Origin: Spirochaetaceae bacterium
GTDB taxonomy: Bacteria; Spirochaetota; Spirochaetia; SZUA-6; Bin103
Reading direction: 5' to 3'
DNA length: 21,405 bases
Assembly: GCA_028818385.1 (NCBI GenBank)
Contig: JAPPNY010000061.1
Span: forward strand, 1-21,405
Every line of letters starts with the position of its first letter. Position 1 is the first letter of the stretch. The translations under genes were made by a program, and so were the position numbers. Shown piece by piece: positions 14,406-21,405 of this stretch. The notes below the pieces were generated by a model. That model did no database searches. It saw only the letters and a list, made by a program, of their open reading frames with translations, and was not told the DNA's origin.

Positions 14406-15873
14406 TGGAAATCGTTGCGCACAAGCAGCAGAGCACCCCGCAACCAAAGGAGGAGTACCGCGCCGGCTTCCACACCGACGTGGAGACCGACGAGGTACCC
14501 AAGGGACTTTCCGCCGATACGGTGCGGCTGATCTCGGAAAAGAAGAACGAGCCCGCCTTCATGCTCGACTTCCGCCTGCGCGCCCTGGAGCGGTGGCAGG
14601 CGATGGAGGAGCCGTGGTGGCGCTTTGTCGACTACCCGCAGATCGACTACCAGGACATCCGCTACTACTCTGCGCCCAAGAAGGTCGGCGCCAATCAGAA
14701 CGGCGACAACCCGAAGTCGCTGGACGACGTCGACCCGGAGGTGATCGCCACCTTCGAGCGGCTGGGCATCCCGCTGCTGGAGCAGAAGCGCCTGATGGGC
14801 GTGGCGATCGACGCCGTATTCGACTCGGTCTCCGTCGGCACCACCAACCAGGAGCAGCTCGAGAAGCTGGGGATCGTGTTCTGTTCCATGGGAGAGGCGG
14901 TGCAGGACTATCCGGAGCTGGTCCAGCGCTACCTGGGCTCCGTGGTGCCGACGGCCGACAACTACTTCGCGGCGCTGAACTCCGCGGTCTTCACCGACGG
15001 ATCGTTCTGCTATATCCCGCGCGGCGTGCAGTGCCCGATCGACCTGTCCACCTACTTCCGCATCAACGCGGCGGAGACCGGACAGTTCGAGCGCACGCTG
15101 CTCATCGCCGAGGAAGGCAGCTCCGTGAACTACGTCGAGGGGTGCACGGCGCCGATGCGGGATCAGAACCAGCTCCACGCCGCCGTCGTGGAGATCGTGG
15201 CGCTGGACGAGGCGACCGTGAACTACTCGACCGTCCAGAACTGGTACGCCGGCGACGAGGAGGGCCGTGGCGGCATCTACAACTTCGTCACCAAGCGCGG
15301 CCGCTGCCTGGGCCGGCGCTCCAAGATTTCGTGGACGCAGGTGGAGGCCGGCGCCGCCATCACCTGGAAGTACCCGAGCGTCATCCTGTCAGGCGCCGAC
15401 TCGGTGGGGGAATTCTACTCGGTCGCGCTCACCAATAACCGCATGCAGGCCGATACCGGCACCAAGATGATCCACATCGGGCCGCGCACCAGCAGCACGA
15501 TCGTCTCCAAGGGCATCTCGGCCGACCGGTCGGTGAACAGCTACCGGGGCCAGGTGCGCGTCCAGCCCGGCGCCGACGGCGCCCGCAACTTCACGCAGTG
15601 CGACTCGATGCTCGTCGGGGACGAGTGCGTGGCCAACACCTTCCCGTCGATCGAGGTGCGCAACCCGAGCGCTACGGTCGAGCACGAAGCGTCCACCTCC
15701 AAGATCGGCGCCGACCAGCTCTTCTACCTGGCGACCCGAGGCATCGACACCGAGGGAGCCATCTCGCTGCTGATCAACGGCTTCTGCAAGGAAGTGTTCC
15801 GCAAGCTGCCGCTGGAGTTCTCGGTCGAGGCGGTCAAGCTCCTGGAAATGAAGCTCGAAGGGAGCGTGGGCTG

Positions 15874-15874
<1 letters not shown>
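14405..15874 (+). CDS. sufB: Fe-S cluster assembly scaffold SufB
   Basis: A 489-residue SufB, the scaffold subunit that with SufC and SufD builds Fe-S clusters in the cytosol. Diagnostic segments are [47 protein letters not shown] and the C-terminal core [19 protein letters not shown] followed by a conserved EHEASTSKI. Length and ends ([12 protein letters not shown]) match the family. The start is ATG at 14405, sharing a base with the rrf2 stop, with AGGAG at proper distance. The frame upstream of the ATG is only the shadow of the regulator gene. It is coupled to sufC by another TGATG. Nothing in the sequence looks defective. Confidence 0.97.
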
Positions 15875-16647
<773 letters not shown>

Positions 16648-16649
16648 GA

Positions 16650-17876
16650 ATGACCGTCGCCGAGCAGGCGCGCTCCTGGATCGCCGAGCTGATCGAGCGC
16701 GCCGGCCGCTTCGACGCCGAGCACGGCGGTCCTCCCTGGCTGCGAGCCCTGCGCCGGACCGGGCGCGAGCGGCTGGCGGCCGGGGGACTGCCGCTGGCCC
16801 GCGACGAGGCGTGGACCTACACCAACGTGCGGCCGCTGCTCGCCCAACGGTTCCAGGACGCCGACGGGCACGCCGGAGAGACCGCCGAGACGGGCTGGCA
16901 GCCGCTGGCGCTCGTCGACCGGCCACCGGTGACCGCGGTGAGCGACTTCCCCCAGAACGCCTTCACCGCGATGAATCAGGCGTTCGCCCGCTCCGGCTTC
17001 AACGTCACCGTCCACGCTGGCGAGTCGCGCTTCATCGAGATCGTGCACCGCCGGCACCTCCGGGACGACGGTGGCGCGCTGTACGCTGACGCCGTCCGCG
17101 TGGAGCTGGCGCCCGGGGCGCGCGCCACGGTGGTGGAGCGCTGGGAGCCGGCGGACCGGTCGGCCGACGCGCCGCACGTTGCCGCGGCAACGCTTCACGT
17201 TCCCGGCTCCGAGCTGGTGATCGCGCCGGGCGCTGCGCTGCGCTACTACCGGCTGGCGGACGACGACCCGAAGGCGTTCGGCTTCGGCTCGCTGCGCGCC
17301 GCCGTGGGCGCCGACGCGGAGCTCGATCTGGCGCTGATCGGCGGAGGGATGGCCATCGACCGGACCGAAGTGACCGTCGCGCTGCTCGCCGGCGGCGCGC
17401 GCGCCCGCCTGGGCGGCGCCGCCGTGTTGTCCGGCCCCGCCCACGGGGCGATTCACACCTGCGTCCAGCACCGCGCTCCCGAGTGCTCCAGCGACCAGCT
17501 CTTCAAGACGGTGCTGCTCGACGGTGCGCGATCTGCCTTCCAGGGCACGATCGAAGTGGACCGCGTCGCCCAGGGCACGGACGCCTTCCAGTTGAGCAAC
17601 ACGCTCCTGCTGCATCCGGACTCCCGCGCGGACGCGCGTCCCCAGCTTCGCATCGGGGCCGACCAGGTGCGGTGCACGCACGGCGCCACCTCGGGACCGC
17701 TGGCCCCGGAGCAGCTTCACTACCTGCAGTGCCGCGGTCTCCCCCGCAGCACGGCCACCGCCATACTGGTGCGCGGATTCCTGGATGAAGTGAACCGCAG
17801 GATCGAAGTCCCCGGGGTCGAGGCTGCCCTGCAGGCGCAGCTTGACCGAGGACTCGCCACCCTGGAAGCCGCGTGA
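16650..17876 (+). CDS. sufD: Fe-S assembly protein SufD
   Basis: A 408-residue SufD, the SufB paralogue completing the SufB-SufC2-SufD complex. The N-terminal helical part (WLRALRRTGRERLAAGGLP, then DEAWTYTNVRPL) is typical, followed by a long beta-helix and the C-terminal core TSGPLAPEQLHYLQCRGL. That segment aligns with the SufB core. The His in CTHGATSG is a candidate for the catalytic His of the family. The N-terminal half is more divergent than in SufB, as is usual. GGATAGGA overlapping the sufC stop acts as ribosome site for ATG 16650. The stop shares one base with the sufS ATG. Confidence 0.95.
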   Translation: MTVAEQARSWIAELIERAGRFDAEHGGPPWLRALRRTGRERLAAGGLPLARDEAWTYTNVRPLLAQRFQDADGHAGETAETGWQPLALVDRPPVTAVSDFPQNAFTAMNQAFARSGFNVTVHAGESRFIEIVHRRHLRDDGGALYADAVRVELAPGARATVVERWEPADRSADAPHVAAATLHVPGSELVIAPGAALRYYRLADDDPKAFGFGSLRAAVGADAELDLALIGGGMAIDRTEVTVALLAGGARARLGGAAVLSGPAHGAIHTCVQHRAPECSSDQLFKTVLLDGARSAFQGTIEVDRVAQGTDAFQLSNTLLLHPDSRADARPQLRIGADQVRCTHGATSGPLAPEQLHYLQCRGLPRSTATAILVRGFLDEVNRRIEVPGVEAALQAQLDRGLATLEAA

Positions 17877-19111
17877 TGCCCGCCTGCCATGCAGCGGTCG
17901 ACGTGACGGCCGTGCGCGGTGACTTCCCGATGCTGGAACGGCTCGTGCACGGCAGGCCGCTCGCCTACCTGGACAACGCCGCCACCACCCTCAAGCCGCG
18001 TGCGGTGATCCGGGCGGTGACCGATCACTACCAGGAGGAGGTCGCCAACATCCACCGCGGCGTCCACTACCTGAGCCAGCGGGCTACCGCACGCTACGAG
18101 GCCACGCGCGAACGCGTCCGCGACCTGATCGGCGCGCGCGCGACGGAGGAGATCATCTTCACGGCCGGCACGACCGCAGCCATCAACCTGGTCGCGCAGA
18201 GCTGGGGCGACGCCAACCTCCGTGACGGGGACGAGATCGTCGTCACCGAGATGGAGCATCACTCCAACATCGTGCCGTGGCAGATGGCCTGCCAGCGGCG
18301 CGGCTGCGCACTGCGCGTGCTGCCGATCCTGGACGACGGCAGCCTGGACCTCGATGCGGTGGAGCGGGTGCTGTCGCCACGCACGCGGCTGGTCGCCGTC
18401 ACGCTGGCCTCCAACGCCCTCGGAACCGTCGTTCCGGTGGCCGGCCTGGCCGCGGCGGCCCACGAGCGCGGCGCCGTCGTGCTGGTCGATGCCGCTCAGG
18501 CGGTCGCTCACGCGCCGGTCGACGTTCAGGCCCTCGACTGCGACTTCCTGGCGTTCTCCGGCCACAAGCTGTACGGGCCGACGGGCGTGGGCGTGCTCTA
18601 CGGCCGGCGCGAGCTGCTGGAAGAGATGCCGCCGGTGACCGGCGGCGGCGACATGATCCGGTCGGTCGCGTTCGAGGGCAGCAGCTACGCCGAGCTGCCC
18701 AACCGGCTGGAAGCGGGTACGCCGAACATCGCCGGCGTCATCGGCCTGGGCGCCGCGATCGACTACGTGCAAGGCCTGGGCTTCGACTGGATCGAAGAGC
18801 GCGAGCGCCGCCTGCTGCGCGCCGCGACCGAAGCGCTGCAGGCGATCGATGCCGTACGCGTGATCGGCACCGCGGCCGACAAGGCGCCGGTGCTGTCGTT
18901 CGTGGTCGGCGACATCCACCCGCACGACCTGGGCACGATCGCGGACGACGAAGGGGTCGCCATCCGCACCGGACACCACTGCGCACAGCCGGTCATGAAA
19001 CGCTTCGGCGTGCCTGCCACGGCGCGCGCGTCGCTTGCGTTCTACAATACGGGCGCGGAGATCGGGGCGCTCACGCGCGCGATCGACCGCACCATGGAGG
19101 TATTCGCGTGA
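17876..19111 (+). CDS. sufS: Cysteine desulfurase SufS
   Basis: A 411-residue PLP-dependent group II cysteine desulfurase. It takes sulfur from cysteine as a persulfide and hands it to SufU. Motifs: LDNAATTLKP (32-41), TEMEHHSNIVPW (124-135), VDAAQAV (204-210), FSGHKLYGPTG with the PLP lysine Lys231, and RTGHHCAQPVM with the catalytic Cys369. The short loop around the Cys is the SufS rather than the NifS/IscS form. A GTG one codon earlier (17873) is also possible. ATG 17876 was preferred because it repeats the TGATG junction seen at the rrf2/sufB and sufB/sufC boundaries. Its TGA overlaps the sufU GTG by four bases. Confidence 0.96.
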   Translation: MPACHAAVDVTAVRGDFPMLERLVHGRPLAYLDNAATTLKPRAVIRAVTDHYQEEVANIHRGVHYLSQRATARYEATRERVRDLIGARATEEIIFTAGTTAAINLVAQSWGDANLRDGDEIVVTEMEHHSNIVPWQMACQRRGCALRVLPILDDGSLDLDAVERVLSPRTRLVAVTLASNALGTVVPVAGLAAAAHERGAVVLVDAAQAVAHAPVDVQALDCDFLAFSGHKLYGPTGVGVLYGRRELLEEMPPVTGGGDMIRSVAFEGSSYAELPNRLEAGTPNIAGVIGLGAAIDYVQGLGFDWIEERERRLLRAATEALQAIDAVRVIGTAADKAPVLSFVVGDIHPHDLGTIADDEGVAIRTGHHCAQPVMKRFGVPATARASLAFYNTGAEIGALTRAIDRTMEVFA

Positions 19112-19590
19112 GCGACCGTGTCGAATCCGGACAGGCTGACTCAGGACGGGCCGAGCTGTACCAGCAGGTGATCCTTGAGCACAACCGCAACCCGAGGAAC
19201 TACGGGCCACTCGGCGACGCCACCAACAGCGCCGAGGGCGACAACCCGTTGTGCGGCGACCGCTTCACGATCGATTTGCGCCTGGACGACGACGGCACGG
19301 TGGCGGCCATCGGCTTCTACGGCGCGGGATGCGCCATCTCCAAGGCGTCCGCGTCCCTGATGACCGAAACGGTCACCGGCATGAGCGCCGACGAGGTGAC
19401 CGCACTGTTCGAACGCTTTCACGACCTGGTGCGCGGGCGCCTCGACTCCACCCGGCACTCCGAGCTGGGCAAGCTGCAGGTGTTCTCCGGCATCTGGGAG
19501 TACCCGGCGCGGGTGAAGTGCGCGATCCTGTCCTGGCACGCGCTGTCCAGCGCGCTCGCCGGCGGCGGTGCCGTCACCACGGAGAGTTGA
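19108..19590 (+). CDS. sufU: Sulfur-transfer protein SufU
   Basis: A 160-residue SufU, the zinc-bound partner that accepts persulfide sulfur from SufS and passes it to SufBCD. Expected ligands are Cys49 and Asp51 (NPLCGDRF), Cys75 (GAGCAISKAS) and Cys138 (RVKCAILSW). The stretch between Cys75 and Cys138 includes the insertion (VTALFERFHDLV) that separates SufU from IscU, and there is no IscU-like LPPVK. The N-terminal ELYQQVILEHNRNPRN is standard. The GTG start at 19108 overlaps the sufS stop by four bases. The first 14 residues before the domain are polar and unconserved. Confidence 0.95.
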   Translation: MSDRVESGQADSGRAELYQQVILEHNRNPRNYGPLGDATNSAEGDNPLCGDRFTIDLRLDDDGTVAAIGFYGAGCAISKASASLMTETVTGMSADEVTALFERFHDLVRGRLDSTRHSELGKLQVFSGIWEYPARVKCAILSWHALSSALAGGGAVTTES

Positions 19591-19601
19591 GGTCCACCGC
19601 C

Positions 19602-20156
19602 GTGCCCGTGGCCATTCTCACGCAGTTCACCCCCAATCCGAATGCGATGAAGTTCATCCTCAACCTGGACGTGAAGAGCACCGGCAAGATCACGTTCGAG
19701 GGGCCGGAGCAGGCAACAGGCGTGCCGCTGGTGGAGCGGCTGTTCGAATTGCCGTACGTCCGCCAGGTGCACCTGTTCGAGAACGTCATCACCGTCAGCA
19801 AGGACGAAGACACCGATTGGCAGGACGCGGCCGATCAGATCAAGGAGATCGCCGGCAGCGAGATCCAGTCCCACGACCCCGACTTCACCCCGCACCAGCC
19901 GGAGCGGAGCCGCGACGACCTGCCCGACGACATCAGGGCCATCGAAGACGTGCTCGACCGAACGGTGCGGCCCTACCTGCAGGGCGACGGCGGCGATCTG
20001 GACGTGCTGGCGTACGAGGACAAGCGGGTGGTGGTCAGTTATCAGGGGGCCTGCGGGAGCTGCCCGGCATCGGAATCCGGCACGCTCAGCGCGATCCAGG
20101 GGATCCTCCGCGACGAGATCGACCCGGAGATCGAAGTGGTCTCCGCCACGCTCTGA
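19602..20156 (+). CDS. Nfu-type Fe-S carrier (Nfu N-terminal domain plus NifU C-terminal domain)
   Basis: A 184-residue two-domain carrier. Residues ~4-88 are an Nfu N-terminal domain (TPNPNAMKFILN, LVERLFELPYVRQVHLF, NVITVSKDEDTDW). Residues ~108-180 are the NifU C-terminal domain (YLQGDGGDLDVL, QGACGSCPAS) with the cluster-binding Cys151-x-x-Cys154. Such proteins receive clusters from SufBCD and deliver them to target enzymes, with two monomers sharing one cluster. The GTG at 19602 follows a GAGGT ribosome site; a second GTG at 19608 is an alternative. It follows sufU by 11 bases and closes the iron-sulfur part of the operon. Confidence 0.93.
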   Translation: MPVAILTQFTPNPNAMKFILNLDVKSTGKITFEGPEQATGVPLVERLFELPYVRQVHLFENVITVSKDEDTDWQDAADQIKEIAGSEIQSHDPDFTPHQPERSRDDLPDDIRAIEDVLDRTVRPYLQGDGGDLDVLAYEDKRVVVSYQGACGSCPASESGTLSAIQGILRDEIDPEIEVVSATL

Positions 20157-20183
20157 CGCACCCACCGGGATGGCAGGCAATTC

Positions 20184-21386
20184 ATGCAGAACGGCTCCGC
20201 ACCCGCGGCCATGCTGTCTGACGCCGGCTATCAGACCTATCTGGGCAGCTACTCCGCGCTCGACCGCTACTTCCGCACCGATGGAGCCGCATCCGAGATC
20301 ATCCTCACGCGCGGTGACCTGATCGCGCTGGCTCGCCTGTTCGACGAGCTGACCTTTCCCGGCTTTCCGCTGGAGCACGCCGCCACGCGGGCCGGCGGCC
20401 GCAGCGTCTTCTTCCGCTGCGCCGACGACTCCGAGCCGTGGCCGCGCAACCCGTTCACGGTGCTGGACCTGCGCTACGACCCGCGGACCGGGGTATTTCT
20501 CGACCCGCACGGCGTCTACCCGGATCTCCGGCGCACGGAGCTGGTGTCGGTACCGGGGGTGCAGGCGGAATGGGTGCGCCTGACCGAGGCGGCCCGCCTG
20601 GTGTCGCGCTACCACTACGCCGCCGATCCGGCCGGCCTCACGTTGCGCCGGGAACCTCCTCCGGTCGCTCCCGAGTATCAGCGGCAGATCCTCTGCGAGA
20701 TCCTGAACTCCCCCTACCCGGAGAAGGGACTGGACCTTCTGCTGCAGGCCGGACTGGTCGAGCTCTGGTGGCCGGAGCTCAGCGCCCTGGTCGGCGTCGA
20801 CCACGCCAAGGAACATCATCCCGAAGGCGGCGGCTGGCAGCACACGCTGGCGACCTTTGCCCACCGCAAGCGGGAGGACCTGGTCCTGTCGCTGGCGCTG
20901 CTGCTGCACGACGTCGGCAAGGCGAGCGCTCGGCCGATCGGCCGCAAGCGCTTCTTCGCTCACGCCGACATCGGTGCGCAGGTGGCGCGCCGGTTCCTGC
21001 GGCGGCTCGGTTTCGATCAACCGGTGGTGGAGGAAGTCGGGTTTCTGGTCCGGTACCACATGATGCCGGGCGCGATGCGGGAAGGCGGTGGCAGCCCGGG
21101 CCGCCGCGCCCTGTTGGAGCGGATCATGGCCGAACCCGCGTTCCCTCGGCTGCTGGAGCTGTTCCGTGCCGATACGCTGGCGACGTTCGCAAGCCCGGAG
21201 CCGTACTACCGGGCATGCCGGATCTACCGGAGCTACCGCGGTGGCGGCTGGCCCGACGAGGAGCGGTTCGGCGTGCCGGCGCTGCCGCACCGGGTGCGGG
21301 CAAAAAAGAATCGGCCGCCGCACGGGCGACGGCCGACGGGATCGAAGCGGCGCCGCGTACGGCGCCGCGCCGGTCAGAGCGGGTAG
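20184..21386 (+). CDS. HD-domain protein related to CCA-adding tRNA nucleotidyltransferases, nucleotidyl site degenerate
   Basis: A 400-residue protein laid out like a CCA-adding enzyme. Residues 90-125 (FTVLDLRYDPRTGVFLDPHG, then DLRRTELVSVPG) resemble the second half of the nucleotidyltransferase domain. The LTEAARLVSRYHYAADPAGL segment (133-152) resembles the enzyme's EDALRLLRAIRFAA helix, and LLLQAGLVELWWPEL follows. An HD phosphohydrolase domain comes next with His220, His242-Asp243 (LLHDVGK), His260 and His292. The N-terminal GG-x-x-RD and Asp-x-Asp catalytic motifs are missing, so nucleotide transfer is unlikely and HD hydrolase activity is the safer guess. The last ~35 residues are a basic, low-complexity tail read through a terminator hairpin. 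The gene follows the Nfu gene by 27 bases. Confidence 0.8.
   Translation: MQNGSAPAAMLSDAGYQTYLGSYSALDRYFRTDGAASEIILTRGDLIALARLFDELTFPGFPLEHAATRAGGRSVFFRCADDSEPWPRNPFTVLDLRYDPRTGVFLDPHGVYPDLRRTELVSVPGVQAEWVRLTEAARLVSRYHYAADPAGLTLRREPPPVAPEYQRQILCEILNSPYPEKGLDLLLQAGLVELWWPELSALVGVDHAKEHHPEGGGWQHTLATFAHRKREDLVLSLALLLHDVGKASARPIGRKRFFAHADIGAQVARRFLRRLGFDQPVVEEVGFLVRYHMMPGAMREGGGSPGRRALLERIMAEPAFPRLLELFRADTLATFASPEPYYRACRIYRSYRGGGWPDEERFGVPALPHRVRAKKNRPPHGRRPTGSKRRRVRRRAGQSG
21302..21336 (-). terminator. Intrinsic terminator for a minus-strand gene entering from the right
   Basis: An 11-base-pair stem with one mismatch (21311-21321 paired with 21326-21336, loop ACGG) is followed on the minus strand by TTCTTTTTTG. 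That is a classic Rho-independent terminator. It lies inside the 3' end of the plus-strand HD gene frame, and on the plus strand there is no T-tract after the stem. Confidence 0.75.
21347..21368. repeat. Perfect GC-rich inverted repeat
   Basis: GCGGCGCCG and CGGCGCCGC face each other around a four-base CGTA loop (21356-21359). It lies between the stop of the minus-strand gene at the edge and the terminator hairpin, so it could form a second 3' hairpin on that transcript. Confidence 0.6.
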
Positions 21387-21405
21387 CGGCCCGCGTCATC
21401 CCCAA
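21374..21405 (-). CDS. Possible C-terminal end of an unidentified gene, partial
   Basis: One minus-strand frame ends GDDAGRYPL followed by TGA at 21374-21376, just before the paired hairpins and the T-tract. The position relative to the terminator is the main reason to think this is the real 3' end of a gene from beyond the window. Only about nine codons are visible, so no function can be given. It would overlap the HD gene stop by 13 bases on the opposite strand. Confidence 0.35.
   Translation of the reverse strand, partial: GDDAGRYPL

Noticed and set aside
17720..19210. 496-codon minus-strand open frame over sufS
   Set aside because: sufS on the other strand has every catalytic motif; the antisense frame shows none.
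19419..21323. 634-codon minus-strand open frame over sufU, the Nfu gene and the HD gene
   Set aside because: It crosses three supported genes, and its protein has no domain; it is open only because stop codons are rare at this GC.

Overview
This 21.4 kb window comes from a high-GC bacterial chromosome. It is densely packed with chained genes that often overlap by 1-4 bases (TGATG, GTGA, ATGA), and GTG or TTG starts are common. I found no rRNA, tRNA, CRISPR array or insertion sequence. The taxon cannot be fixed from the sequence alone. The gene content fits an uncultured, free-living or host-associated bacterium with de novo NAD synthesis and a SUF iron-sulfur system. It looks like core metabolism with remnants of accessory genes between the operons.

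Layout: the left 11.1 kb is nearly all on the minus strand and the right 10.3 kb nearly all on the plus strand. The divergence point is near 11.11-11.18 kb. From the left there is the 3' end of a VOC/glyoxalase-fold gene (+). Next is a minus-strand cluster, read from 6060 down to 403: nadA, nadC, nadB, an amidohydrolase, a Rieske ferredoxin and a small phosphoribosyltransferase. Upstream of nadA is an XRE/ImmA-type regulator. It is followed by what looks like the surviving C-terminus of a DUF4411 PIN-like toxin and a small ORF coupled to nadA. Then comes a two-gene heterodimeric ABC exporter (-), whose first gene has no ordinary start codon at its expected N-terminus.

After the divergence point come a short HigA-like antitoxin fragment, a Kch-type potassium channel with an abnormal selectivity filter, an SDR oxidoreductase and an orphan RelB/DinJ antitoxin (-). 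The plus strand then carries a complete iron-sulfur assembly operon: rrf2-type regulator, sufB, sufC, sufD, sufS, sufU and a two-domain Nfu carrier. An HD-domain protein built like a tRNA nucleotidyltransferase follows, but it lacks the catalytic motif. At the right edge, an intrinsic terminator on the minus strand marks the end of a gene entering from outside.

How the genes work together: NadB and NadA make quinolinate from aspartate and NadC converts it to nicotinate mononucleotide. NadA needs a [4Fe-4S] cluster, and the nearby SUF operon supplies that kind of cofactor. SufS and SufU mobilise sulfur, SufBCD assembles clusters, Nfu delivers them, and the four-cysteine Rrf2 protein probably senses cluster status. 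I did not find a clearly new multi-gene system. The observations most worth a second look are the altered channel filter, the missing start codon of the ABC exporter, the set of orphan or broken toxin-antitoxin parts between operons, the degenerate nucleotidyltransferase-HD protein, and the palindrome in the suf promoter region.
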